Shown in pieces: positions 43,880-52,149 of a stretch of DNA of 64,000 bases. Positions within the stretch are counted from its first letter, which is position 1; the number at the start of each line of letters is the position of its first letter. The stretch comes from Paenilisteria newyorkensis (GTDB lineage: Bacteria > Bacillota > Bacilli > Lactobacillales > Listeriaceae), in the NCBI RefSeq assembly GCF_000766145.1, contig NZ_JNFB01000010.1, positions 1 through 64,000 on the forward strand, in the 5' to 3' direction. The notes under the pieces are model-generated. The model made no database searches, was not told the DNA's origin, and saw only the letters and a program-made list of their open reading frames with translations. Both the position numbers and the translations under genes were made by a program.

Positions 43880-44242
43880 ATGCATGATAAGGACAGAGAA
43901 ATAGATAGTTGGAATCAGCGGTTGCGGAATGTCGCAGATGACCAGTATGCGAAGGAACGGGAGATTCGAAGGCAGAAGCAATTGTTGGATGAAGTGGACT
44001 ATGTACATAATCGGAACAATCGGTTGTTTCATGAGCTTGGTAGTACATGGCATCGAGACCGAGAAATGGCGGTATTTTTGGATACGCAGCGACATGAATA
44101 TCAGCGGCAACATTTTCATGTGGTGGATGGCATGGAGGAAGAACAAACGAGAATGGAACGTGAGAAGCGTGTATTGATAGAAAAGGAATCGGACTATTAT
44201 GCGGCTCGTCGAAAAGTAGAGTTAGGCGGTGAGCAGGGATGA
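43880..44242 (+). CDS. Lap2-like helical partner (DUF3958 type)
   Basis: 120 residues from ATG 43880. Charged and almost wholly helical (DREIDSWNQRLRNVADD, FHELGSTWHRDREMAVFLD). This matches DUF3958 proteins, the second chaperone or targeting partner of LXG toxins. It overlaps the toxin gene by 4 nt. Confidence 0.75.
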   Translation: MHDKDREIDSWNQRLRNVADDQYAKEREIRRQKQLLDEVDYVHNRNNRLFHELGSTWHRDREMAVFLDTQRHEYQRQHFHVVDGMEEEQTRMEREKRVLIEKESDYYAARRKVELGGEQG

Positions 44243-45813
44243 GTTTGAATGTCTTTTTGGGTGAAATCGAAGCGCAATCGGAGAGCATGGTGGCGTCGTA
44301 TCATGATATGATAGAGGCAATGGAAGGCTTGATGCGTGCGGTGAATGAGTTTGCGTTTGACCAGGAGTTGCAGGGGAAGACGTATGACAGCGCGAAACAG
44401 TATTTTGCGGCGACGTATCGACCATTGGCGCAGGGCATGATTTGTTTGTGTGAGGAATTGATACGGCAAAATCAAGCGTTTCCGAGGCAGTTCCAAGCCG
44501 ATGTGGCGACGACGGATGTGATAGAAGATGAAATTCGGAATCAGATTCGGCAATTGGATGGGCAGATTCAGGATATCGAGAGGTTGAGCAATAATGTTGT
44601 AGGGATGGCGTTAATCACGCCGATCTTTGTGGATTTGAAGCGGAAATTGCAGGAGAAGTTAGAGGCTTTATATCGGTTTGATGCGGAAACAGCGACTTCG
44701 TTTGATCGTGCGATGGATTTGACGGCGAATATTGTTCGAGGGCTGGCGGAAATCGATAGTGATAAAGCCTTCCAAGCCAAAACTGGAACTTTTCATATGA
44801 TGGGCTTGAATATGGCGTGGCGTTCGGCATTGCAGAAACAATGGACAGCGCGTGAAGAAGCGATGGCGAAGTTGGCGAAAGATAATGAGACGGCAAGACT
44901 GATTAAAGCAGCAGAAGATGGGCCATTACCCGTGATACCAGAAGGCAATGTGGCTGGATTTGTCACGAAAGACGGGAAGCTAGATGGGAAAGCGACTTAT
45001 GACAATGCGAAATGGCAACAAGCGCATGTGTTGGCAGGGATGAAAAATGCGATTTTTTTGATTGATATGGTGACGCCTATTTTTGATATCTATCGTTGGA
45101 GGACGGGACTTGATCCGATTACAAAAGAACAGCTAAGTGAATTTGAGCAATCGACAGCAGCTGGATTCACAGTATTGAACTTCATTCCGTTTGGTAAGTT
45201 AGGGAAAGCGGCTAAAGCTATTAAAGCATCTACGCGAACAGATGAGTTCAAGTTTATATTTGAAGGTGTTGGCGAAATTAAGCAAGCAACGAATACGGGC
45301 AAACTAGGAGAACGAGCGAGTAAGTTAACTTTTAAGAATATTGAAGGATATGTAAAAGGAAGTAAATCATTTGATAGTGTTATAGATGATTATGCTAAAG
45401 TATATGCAGATAAGATACAATCGAATCAACCATGGTCTTGGGGAGAAGATATTGCTGGTTCTGAGGCTTTAACACTTAAACAAAAGAGGCTTATCAAAGA
45501 ACAGGCAACAGCGAATGGCTATATACCAAAGGTTGAAGTAGTGAAGACCGATGGACTTAGATATGGGTATGCTGATTTTGCTAAAGCGGGAGTTGTAGAG
45601 AAAACAGTATATTTGCCAGAAGACCTATGGAAAATGTCAGATAGAGAACAATTTCAATGGTTGGATAATTCAATTGGTGGGCATAGAGAAGGTGTAACAT
45701 GGCACCATACAGAAACTCCAGGGAAAATGGAGTTGGTGGAATACGGAATTCATAATATAACTCCTCATAATGGAGGACGAACAACAGGTATGTGGGCTGA
45801 TGCGCCTAGATAA
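44239..45813 (+). CDS. LXG-domain polymorphic toxin with WHH/HNH nuclease tip
   Basis: 524 residues. The N-terminal LXG domain (about 1-210) begins MSLNVFLGEIEAQSE and is long and helical. A pre-toxin region (about 270-330, FDIYRWRTGLDPITKEQ and GFTVLNFIPFGKLGKAAKAI) follows. The C-terminal tip has VTWHHTETPGKMELVE and HNITPHNGG, the WHH/GH-E variant of the HNH/endonuclease VII superfamily, so it should be a nuclease. It would be secreted by the type VII system and delivered to rival bacteria. The next gene is a SUKH immunity protein. A+T content rises in the last third, as expected for an exchangeable toxin tip. Confidence 0.9.
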   Translation: MSLNVFLGEIEAQSESMVASYHDMIEAMEGLMRAVNEFAFDQELQGKTYDSAKQYFAATYRPLAQGMICLCEELIRQNQAFPRQFQADVATTDVIEDEIRNQIRQLDGQIQDIERLSNNVVGMALITPIFVDLKRKLQEKLEALYRFDAETATSFDRAMDLTANIVRGLAEIDSDKAFQAKTGTFHMMGLNMAWRSALQKQWTAREEAMAKLAKDNETARLIKAAEDGPLPVIPEGNVAGFVTKDGKLDGKATYDNAKWQQAHVLAGMKNAIFLIDMVTPIFDIYRWRTGLDPITKEQLSEFEQSTAAGFTVLNFIPFGKLGKAAKAIKASTRTDEFKFIFEGVGEIKQATNTGKLGERASKLTFKNIEGYVKGSKSFDSVIDDYAKVYADKIQSNQPWSWGEDIAGSEALTLKQKRLIKEQATANGYIPKVEVVKTDGLRYGYADFAKAGVVEKTVYLPEDLWKMSDREQFQWLDNSIGGHREGVTWHHTETPGKMELVEYGIHNITPHNGGRTTGMWADAPR

Positions 45814-45830
45814 AAATTAGGAGGGTAAAA

Positions 45831-46304
45831 ATGTTGATTCAAAAAGATACAATAGTTTTTCCATTGCCAACGGAAGAGTTATTCAAAAGAAAAGAAGGAT
45901 TTTGGAGAGTAAGTTTACCGCTGGATTTTGTCGAATTTTTAAAAGAGAATAACGGTGGCATTCCAGTAGATGGAGCGTTCGTTTGCAATAATCATGAATA
46001 CGTTATTGACAGATTTTTATGTTTACTAGATGTGCCTAGGGACAATGAATTTGGAATATATGATATAGATGTGACACTGACACAGTTGGAAGATAGGTTG
46101 ACAGATAATGAGGAGCTAATTGGTGCGGATATTCTTCCCGTTGCTGTTTTGTTTGCTGGAGATTTTCTGTGTTTGGATTTCAGAGAAAATAGAGAAAAGC
46201 CTGTAGTGTGTGTGTGGAACCACGAAGAATCTGGGGAATTAGATCCAGAGACCTATTTTGTAACAAATACATTCGAAGAGTTTCTCAATATAAATAGAAG
46301 ATAA
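45831..46304 (+). CDS. SUKH (SMI1/KNR4) immunity protein
   Basis: 157 residues. LPLDFVEFLKENNGGIPVDGAFV, then a central DILPVAVLFAGDFLCLDFRE and VCVWNHEE, then FVTNTFEEFLN. This is the SMI1/KNR4 (SUKH-1) fold, the commonest immunity type for HNH-family toxins. It should neutralise the LXG nuclease in the producing cell. GGAGGG before the ATG; 17 bp after the toxin. Confidence 0.9.
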   Translation: MLIQKDTIVFPLPTEELFKRKEGFWRVSLPLDFVEFLKENNGGIPVDGAFVCNNHEYVIDRFLCLLDVPRDNEFGIYDIDVTLTQLEDRLTDNEELIGADILPVAVLFAGDFLCLDFRENREKPVVCVWNHEESGELDPETYFVTNTFEEFLNINRR

Positions 46305-46329
46305 TAATTGAGTAGTATTCACAGAACGA

Positions 46330-46370
46330 TGAAAGAGCTTAAGACATTTTGCTGTCTGGGCTCTTTTTTT
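46330..46370 (+). terminator. Terminator after the immunity gene
   Basis: AAAGAGC (46332-46338) and AGACA pair with TGTCT and GCTCTTT (46360-46366), then TTTT. Confidence 0.8.
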
Positions 46371-46622
46371 GAAGAAACAATTTTAAAGTTCGCAAGTAGG
46401 TTTTAAGTTCAGGGTCATTAGATAGAAAAAAATAAATTTAGTAGTAAAAAGGTCTAGCGAAAAGGCTGTTAATAGTGTTAAAGTATAATGCGGAGGTGGT
46501 AGTATGTCTGAATGGATATAAATTATAGAGAATTAGTAATAATGTATCGGATTTAGGTGTTTGTAAGTGACTTGAATTCACTAGATAAAATGCTTAAAAA
46601 ATAAATGGAGTATGAGAACTAG
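46371..46622 (+). other. Gap with promoter and 5-codon open frame before the recombinase
   Basis: No full gene. A TATAAT (46484-46489) precedes GGAGGT (46492-46497) and an ATG at 46503 that opens only MSEWI before TAA at 46518-46520. It is either a leader peptide or the broken start of a lost gene. The recombinase start follows about 100 nt later. Confidence 0.5.
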
Positions 46623-47828
46623 ATGGATAAATTGAAGCACATCAAGGTGGACAAGTGGTCAAAAAAGAAAAATGTGGTTGCGAAGAATAAGCGTGAAGCA
46701 ATCCGAGAGGCATTTGCTAGTGATCTGCAAGTAGAAGTGATACCCGCAATAAATACTGAAAATCCATTAGTCCATAAGAAATTGAGAGTAGCGGCTTATT
46801 GCCGAGTCAGTACTTTTGAAGAAGCACAAGCTGGGAGTTTTGAACTGCAAATTCAATCCTATAGTGAAAAAATTAGGAAGAATTCTAAGTGGTCGCTAGT
46901 TGATATTTATGCAGACCAAGGCGTATCAGGGACGTCGACGAACAAACGAGAAAATTTTAATCGTATGCTAGAAGATTGCCGTATGGGAAAGATAGATCTA
47001 ATCATTGTGAAAAGTATTAGCCGATTTTCAAGAAATCTACTGGATTTTACATCTATCAATAGAGAATTGAAAGCACTGGACAAGCCTGTAGGGATATATA
47101 TAGAAGATGTTAATCTGAATACCCTGGATAGTAACAGTGAGTTGTTGCTAGGCTTAATGAGTCTGATTGCACAGAGTGAGAGTGAACAAAAAAGTGCGTC
47201 AATAAGATGGGCGCTTATTGAAAAATTCAAAAAAGGAATTCCGATATTTCCTACACATAATCTTCTGGGCTACACAAAGAGCCAGTTTGGGAAGATAGAG
47301 ATAGTGGAGGAAGAAGCGGAGATTGTTCGTTATATCTATGACGGTTACTTGGCAGGAAATACGGTAAAGGAAATTGCGCAGGCACTAACAGATGCTAGTA
47401 TTCCTACCGTTATGGGGAAAGCAACATGGAGTTCTGCGAGTATCTATAGTATTCTCAAAAATGAAAAGTATTGCGGCGATATCCTTATGCAAAAGACCTA
47501 TACCGTAGACTGTTTCACACATAAGACTCGTAAAAACACGGGGCAAAGACCACAATATCGAGTGACAGATGGAATGCCAGCTATAATTTCTAGAGGAAAT
47601 TGGGACGCAGTACAGAAACAATTAAAAGAACCACATAAAAGAAGAGCGAGAGCAGATATCAAACCTGTAGAGAAAAAAGTGCATATTAGAAGAATAAAAT
47701 CTGGCTTTTTCAAAGATTTCATGGTTATTAATACAAAGTGGACAAAAGAAGAATTGCAAGAAGTATACAAATTAGAAGGTATTATCAGTGAAAAGGAGAC
47801 GGAGAAAGATGGAAGAAATGAATTTTGA
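46623..47828 (+). CDS. Serine recombinase (large-serine type, short C-terminus)
   Basis: 401 residues. After an N-terminal extension of about 50, the resolvase domain has AYCRVSTFEE with catalytic Ser63 and Arg61, DQGVSGTSTNKRENFNRM, and IIVKSISRFSRN. The Recombinase domain (about 210-330) includes WSSASIYSILKNEKYCGDIL. The zinc-ribbon and coiled-coil region usual in large serine integrases is short or absent, so it is below the common 450-550 residues. Such enzymes integrate or excise mobile DNA. It overlaps the next small gene by 20 nt. No attachment repeats could be recognised around the pair. Confidence 0.85.
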   Translation: MDKLKHIKVDKWSKKKNVVAKNKREAIREAFASDLQVEVIPAINTENPLVHKKLRVAAYCRVSTFEEAQAGSFELQIQSYSEKIRKNSKWSLVDIYADQGVSGTSTNKRENFNRMLEDCRMGKIDLIIVKSISRFSRNLLDFTSINRELKALDKPVGIYIEDVNLNTLDSNSELLLGLMSLIAQSESEQKSASIRWALIEKFKKGIPIFPTHNLLGYTKSQFGKIEIVEEEAEIVRYIYDGYLAGNTVKEIAQALTDASIPTVMGKATWSSASIYSILKNEKYCGDILMQKTYTVDCFTHKTRKNTGQRPQYRVTDGMPAIISRGNWDAVQKQLKEPHKRRARADIKPVEKKVHIRRIKSGFFKDFMVINTKWTKEELQEVYKLEGIISEKETEKDGRNEF

Positions 47829-48234
47829 TGATTTTGATTTTGAGGTAATTACAGTTGAATCGATGGGAAACCCTTCCATGATGGTCAATTTGAATGGAAC
47901 TACGTTTAACAGAATATTGCTGGAAATAATGGGGTACCCAGCATATGTCGCGCCACTTATATCAAAAAAGCGTAATGCATTTGCTATACAAACCTGTAAA
48001 GCTGGTGGGGAGAGAGCTATTAAATTTTCAAAACCTAAAAATCAGCAGAAAGGTGGAGTAAAACTTAGCTCTACTGTAATAAATGACTATTTGCGTTCTA
48101 TCATGAAGGATGAGTGGAATGAAAAAAATAGATATCAAGTAGAAGCGGTATATCATCCTGATAAAAAAGCGATGGTATTCGATTTAAATTCAGCTACAGA
48201 ATTTGAGCCATTTCGGATTAATAGTAGGGATTGA
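47809..48234 (+). CDS. Small protein paired with the recombinase, unknown
   Basis: 141 residues from ATG 47809, within the end of the recombinase gene. The start is acidic (NFDDFDFEVITVES). The middle is basic with AIKFSKPKNQQKGGVKLSS. I recognise no family. Overlap with the recombinase gene suggests a partner, such as a directionality or targeting factor. Confidence 0.65.
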   Translation: MEEMNFDDFDFEVITVESMGNPSMMVNLNGTTFNRILLEIMGYPAYVAPLISKKRNAFAIQTCKAGGERAIKFSKPKNQQKGGVKLSSTVINDYLRSIMKDEWNEKNRYQVEAVYHPDKKAMVFDLNSATEFEPFRINSRD

Positions 48235-48283
48235 TTTTAAGCATCCGTGAAACAAATCGTATTATAAATAAATATTATATTCA

Positions 48284-48320
48284 AGAGTCAATGTCTCACA
48301 CAGGCATTGGCTCTATTTTT
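48284..48320 (+). terminator. Terminator of the recombinase cassette
   Basis: AGAGTCAATG (48284-48293) pairs with CATTGGCTCT (48305-48314) through one G-U, then ATTTTT. Confidence 0.82.
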
Positions 48321-48340
48321 ATTTAGAAAGGAGGAAAACT

Positions 48341-48637
48341 ATGTCGATTTTCACGAAAGAACGCTTTCAAGAAACATTGTGGTTAGAGGGCATAGGCGCT
48401 ATTCCAGAAGAAGCGATACAAGAGCGGATGCAGTTGCTACATCGTCAAGCATTGGACAACAACTACAGCCAACATCTTCCTGAGAAAAAGCTACCAGACT
48501 TGCTCTTTGTCCGAACGTGCCAGTATGAAGCATGGAAAATGGTTGTCATTTCAGATGGAGACACGGATAGCCCGCTCTATTCCTTGCTATTTCAACATCA
48601 AAAATTACACAGCTTCACAGATTTGGAAGAAAACTAA
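48341..48637 (+). CDS. Unknown protein, probably truncated at a repeat
   Basis: 98 residues with AAAGGAGG before the ATG. IFTKERFQETLWLEGIGAIPEEAIQERM and LLFVRTCQYEAWKMVVISD look like a normal globular start. The stop codon falls inside a 50-bp sequence repeated at 50468, so the original C-terminus may have been lost by recombination. No family recognised. Confidence 0.6.
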   Translation: MSIFTKERFQETLWLEGIGAIPEEAIQERMQLLHRQALDNNYSQHLPEKKLPDLLFVRTCQYEAWKMVVISDGDTDSPLYSLLFQHQKLHSFTDLEEN

Positions 48638-48662
48638 ATATATCACCAAATTCAAAAGGAAC
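48613..48662 (+). repeat. 50-bp direct repeat, left copy
   Basis: 46 of 50 bases match 50468-50517. It starts CTTCACAGATTTGGAAGAAA and contains the stop codon of the preceding gene. Confidence 0.8.
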
Positions 48663-48681
48663 ATAGAAAAGAGGGGAAAAT

Positions 48682-49017
48682 ATGCAAGAAAACCTGCATT
48701 GGTTTCAAGAACAAATGAAACAGCGCTATCAGCTTTCTCTTTCTATAGAAGAGATTGGTTATGAATCAATCATGTTAGCTCTGGAGGAAACGATACCTGA
48801 GATAGCGAGAAGCTTCCAAGAGCTACAAATGACAGCACACGAAATCAGTTTTCTAACCATGCAATACCTACAAAATGACATGGAATACACCGCCAGTATC
48901 AGTCAACATCCAGAAACGCAGAAAAATGATCTCGTAATTTGGCAAGTGAATGGCGAAGTCGAAGCTATTTTGCCATGGAAAACGAAGGGAGAGTCACAAG
49001 ATGCCACCGAAGTATAG
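48682..49017 (+). CDS. Unknown protein, 111 residues
   Basis: ATG 48682 with AGAGGGG before it. Helical first half (LHWFQEQMKQRYQLSLSIEEIGY, ALEETIPEIARSFQELQ), beta second half (NDLVIWQVNGEVEAILPWK). No membrane segment or signal. It overlaps the DUF960 gene by 17 nt. No family recognised. Confidence 0.6.
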   Translation: MQENLHWFQEQMKQRYQLSLSIEEIGYESIMLALEETIPEIARSFQELQMTAHEISFLTMQYLQNDMEYTASISQHPETQKNDLVIWQVNGEVEAILPWKTKGESQDATEV

Positions 49018-49300
49018 AACCAGAGCTATCGATGCAGAAATTCCATTTGAGATTCAAGACATTCTCTGGCAACTTTTCACGATTCTGAAACAAAGTCAAA
49101 AACCAATCGACTATCTCCATGTATTTGAACTAAGCATCGAGCCGGAAACACAAAGACAAACCATCTATCATCGTCAAGAGGTACCAGCCTATAAGAAAAC
49201 GGTGCATGCGACATTGACAACGACCAAGCCAATTCATCACACCATCTGGATTATCGAAGAAGCAGACTACCTTATGATGTTGTTCCCATCCGATTATTAG
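49001..49300 (+). CDS. DUF960-family protein
   Basis: 99 residues from ATG 49001 (GGGAGAG before it). RTRAIDAEIPFEIQDILWQLF, DYLHVFELSIEPE and IYHRQEVPAYKKTVHA follow the DUF960 pattern. DUF960 proteins are found near mobile elements and LXG loci in Firmicutes; no activity is known. Confidence 0.75.
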   Translation: MPPKYRTRAIDAEIPFEIQDILWQLFTILKQSQKPIDYLHVFELSIEPETQRQTIYHRQEVPAYKKTVHATLTTTKPIHHTIWIIEEADYLMMLFPSDY

Positions 49301-49429
49301 ATCGCTAGAAGCGATGATTTTTCATAGTATGTCAAAGTACACGCAAATTTCGTGTGACACGCCTTTGGAATAGTTTTCAAAAATTGGTAAGCTAAGGAAG
49401 TAGGTGACAAGGGAGGAGTGAAACGAACG

Positions 49430-49717
49430 ATGTATCCACAACAACGCATTCACCAGGACTGTTTGGCGGAGGTCTACAAAGAGATGGTGGAGGCTGTAGG
49501 AATTGAGAGCATGCTGAAACTGTATCCACTTTTGCGTGGGCAACAAATCAATTTTCCAGTCCGCTTATATGCCAAAGACAAAGTCAGCATGAAAATAAGC
49601 CAAGAATATAATGGGAAGAATGTGCATGTCCTATCGCGAGAATACGGTTATAGTTCACGTTGGGTACAGAAGATTATTAAAGAGAACCAAGAATTAGAGG
49701 GAGGAGAAGTGACATGA
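49430..49717 (+). CDS. Mor-type transcription activator-like protein
   Basis: 95 residues from ATG 49430, chosen over GTG 49418 because GGGAGGAG (49411-49418) overlaps the latter. RGQQINFPVRLYAKDKVSMKI, a short beta-dimer region, then EYNGKNVHVLSREYGYSSRWVQKIIKE as HTH. This is the layout of phage Mor/C activators and their Firmicute relatives. It probably controls the neighbouring small genes. The next gene overlaps by 4 nt. Confidence 0.75.
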   Translation: MYPQQRIHQDCLAEVYKEMVEAVGIESMLKLYPLLRGQQINFPVRLYAKDKVSMKISQEYNGKNVHVLSREYGYSSRWVQKIIKENQELEGGEVT

Positions 49718-50094
49718 AAACATTTTTTGTGAAAGATTTGGATGGGTGGCAGCGGGTGCAAGAGGAATTGCTTTTGTTTTGTCAACGCTCCAATATGCAA
49801 ACGAAAATTATGGAAGAAGAAAATCTGTGGTGTATCAAAATGAAGCGAAAAGGTATCACAAAATCAACGCTAACCGTCCGCATGACATTACTGGAAGACA
49901 GCATGCTGGTAGAGGTAGGTAAAACAGCTTGGAAAGGCAAGCTAGCAACACTTGGTATATTGAGTGTTCCCATATGGAACGTTATCTATATTGGGGGCGC
50001 AACGGTAGGTGGGATTGTTCAGGTAAAAATGTATCGAAAAGTAGCTCAGATGGTACAAGAACATTTAGAAAAACAAAAAATACAGGGATTGTGA
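49714..50094 (+). CDS. Unknown protein with hydrophobic glycine-rich segment
   Basis: 126 residues. First 75 residues soluble (FFVKDLDGWQRVQEELLLFC). Then a hydrophobic Gly-rich stretch (LATLGILSVPIWNVIYIGG, ATVGGIVQ) and a short basic tail. Possibly membrane-associated. No family recognised. Confidence 0.6.
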   Translation: MKTFFVKDLDGWQRVQEELLLFCQRSNMQTKIMEEENLWCIKMKRKGITKSTLTVRMTLLEDSMLVEVGKTAWKGKLATLGILSVPIWNVIYIGGATVGGIVQVKMYRKVAQMVQEHLEKQKIQGL

Positions 50095-50103
50095 GGATGA
50101 AAC

Positions 50104-50538
50104 ATGAAGAAACTAAGTCTAGTCGTATTAAGCTTCCTACTTTTGTTAGCGGGTTGCGGACAAGCGGATACGGAGGATGCGTATAATACAGCGATACAAA
50201 AAGGGCTCGATGCGATTGCCAGTGAAAACTATGACAAAGCAGAAGCGGCTTTTGAATTAGCATTGGAAGATAAGAAATCCGATGACAAAGCAAAGGCTTA
50301 TCTTGTGCAAACAAAAGCTATGCAAGAGGCTACAGATGCCTACGCTAAAAAAGACTATAAGAAAACCAAGAAAGAAGTAGCAAATGTTATCCAAGAGAAA
50401 AAAGGATCAGACGCGCTTGTTCAAAAAGCAACGGAACTACAAGCAAAAGACTATGACACAGCATCCACTTTACAGATTTGGAAGAAAACTAAATGCATCA
50501 CCAAATCCAAAAGGAACGGCGCTATCTGGATTGATTGA
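50104..50538 (+). CDS. Lipoprotein with TPR-like helices, C-terminus altered by a repeat
   Basis: 144 residues. Signal with lipobox LLAGC (Cys at about 18), then helical repeats resembling tetratricopeptides (AYNTAIQKGLDAIASENYDKAEAAFELAL). From residue 122 on (TLQIWKKTKCITKSKRNG) the codons lie in the 50-bp repeat shared with 48613. The natural C-terminus is therefore probably replaced. Extracellular, membrane-bound. Confidence 0.7.
   Translation: MKKLSLVVLSFLLLLAGCGQADTEDAYNTAIQKGLDAIASENYDKAEAAFELALEDKKSDDKAKAYLVQTKAMQEATDAYAKKDYKKTKKEVANVIQEKKGSDALVQKATELQAKDYDTASTLQIWKKTKCITKSKRNGAIWID
50468..50517 (+). repeat. 50-bp direct repeat, right copy
   Basis: Matches 48613-48662 at 46 of 50 bases. 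It lies in the last codons of the lipoprotein gene, about 150 bp before the Wadjet operon. Confidence 0.8.
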
Positions 50539-50590
50539 AAAACTATAATGTACATTTCTAATGTTATCTTCGTTTGAATAGGTCCAAATA

Positions 50591-50599
50591 TGTTATAAT
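50591..50599 (+). promoter_or_regulatory. Extended -10 promoter of the Wadjet operon
   Basis: TGT directly followed by TATAAT (50594-50599), 68 nt before jetA. No convincing -35 is seen. Confidence 0.55.
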
Positions 50600-50667
50600 T
50601 AGTCACAAGAAGTCATGCTAAGTTATTGAGAAACAGACCCAAAATAAGCTAGAAGAAGGGATATTTG

Positions 50668-52149
50668 ATGAATAATCAGGACTTTTCCAAGTTGAGTGAA
50701 GCTACCTATGTAACAGCGGAAAATTACAAGCGATATCGGCTAATTATGAGGTATTTTTATGACCAACATCGTAGTATGAATGATTTATTGTATCGTGGTG
50801 ATATTCTTAAATTTATGCAAGAAGATATTAAATTCCCAAACTACCAAGAAAAAGAATTGGATCAGGATTTAAATAGTTTGATTTCGTGGGGGAATCTCGA
50901 GCAACGCCAAGAAATGAGCCAACCTAAATCCATTGAGGAATATAAAAATCGGCATTTTAGATATCAAATTTCGGAGACAAGTGTTGTGATTGAAGATATG
51001 CTAGAAAACATCGCAAACCTACATAAAGGAACTCGTGGCTCGCTAGATAAAAATATATTTGAACGATTATTAGTTTGCCTTACAAGATTAGAAAAGGAAA
51101 CGCCAGAAGGACAACAATTGTTGGATATTTGGGAGGACACGGTTACACATTTTAGCAGAATTAGCAAGAATACGACAGACTATATTGGATATCTAAATAG
51201 TGAAAAATCTGAGCTTCAAATGCAGACGGAAGTTTTTTTAGTATATCGTGACAAGTTTATTAATTATTTGAGGGATTTTATTATCGCCATGCAAAATAAA
51301 GCCTATCAAATCCAACATAGTTTTGAAAACGTTTCGGAGGCTTGTTTGGAGCGAATTTTTCAACAGATTTTAAAGAAGGAAAAAGAAATACCTCGTTTAG
51401 AAATATTGACTATAGATGAAAATCAAATCAGAAAAGAATTTTTTGAGAAGTGGAACAATATGAAATCATGGTTTATTGATCAACCTCATAAGGCGAGTGA
51501 ATATAGTTTATTGTTAAATCAAACGAACCATGCCATTCGAAAAATGACACACTTGATGCAGCGGTTTAGTGATCAAATGCAACAGTATCATAGTCGGAAA
51601 AAGGATTATATGCTGTTGGCGAAATGGTTTTTAGATTGTGAAAACTTAGATGAAGCGAATGAATTATCGGCGTATTTGTTTGGGTTTGAAAAGACGAAGC
51701 ATTACTATGTGAAACCGTGCTCTTCTGATAATAAATATGAGGATATGTGGGAAATAGATCCGACTATTCATGAAACAGTACCAAGAATAAGGTCGTATTC
51801 GAGGAAAACCAAGTCTGATTCATTTGAGAGAAAGCAAGCCGAAAAAGACGAGTTGCGAAATAAGCATTTGCGGGAGAATAAGCAACTAGAAAACGGGATA
51901 TTAAGTTACATTAAAGATAATAAAATTGATTTGAAAGATGTGGGATTTGTAGAAAAAGATGTGCGAAAAATTCTATTAAAGTGGCTAAGTCTATCTTTCC
52001 AAAAAGAGGATAATATCATTCAAACGGAATTTAATATGTCCATTAAAATAACGGTGGATACGGCTGAAATAATAACACTTTGCTCGGAAGATGGCGAACT
52101 AACAATGCCTAGGGTAGTATACAATATCCTGAAAAAGGAGATAAGTTAA
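50668..52149 (+). CDS. jetA: Wadjet protein JetA (DUF2397 / TIGR02677 type)
   Basis: 493 residues from ATG 50668 (GAAGGG before it). MukF-like kleisin partner of the Wadjet SMC complex. The N-terminal winged-helix part has YKRYRLIMRYFYDQHRSM and ILKFMQEDIKFPNYQEKELDQDLNS in its first 75 residues, the DUF2397 signature. A helical middle follows, and the C-terminus should contact the JetC heads. It starts a four-gene operon with abutting genes. Assignment rests on order, size and motifs. Confidence 0.85.
   Translation: MNNQDFSKLSEATYVTAENYKRYRLIMRYFYDQHRSMNDLLYRGDILKFMQEDIKFPNYQEKELDQDLNSLISWGNLEQRQEMSQPKSIEEYKNRHFRYQISETSVVIEDMLENIANLHKGTRGSLDKNIFERLLVCLTRLEKETPEGQQLLDIWEDTVTHFSRISKNTTDYIGYLNSEKSELQMQTEVFLVYRDKFINYLRDFIIAMQNKAYQIQHSFENVSEACLERIFQQILKKEKEIPRLEILTIDENQIRKEFFEKWNNMKSWFIDQPHKASEYSLLLNQTNHAIRKMTHLMQRFSDQMQQYHSRKKDYMLLAKWFLDCENLDEANELSAYLFGFEKTKHYYVKPCSSDNKYEDMWEIDPTIHETVPRIRSYSRKTKSDSFERKQAEKDELRNKHLRENKQLENGILSYIKDNKIDLKDVGFVEKDVRKILLKWLSLSFQKEDNIIQTEFNMSIKITVDTAEIITLCSEDGELTMPRVVYNILKKEIS

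Noticed and set aside
48257-48275. CGTATTATAAATAA after the recombinase cassette looks similar to the rlmH end
   Set aside because: The match is short and A+T-rich; chance similarity is likely.
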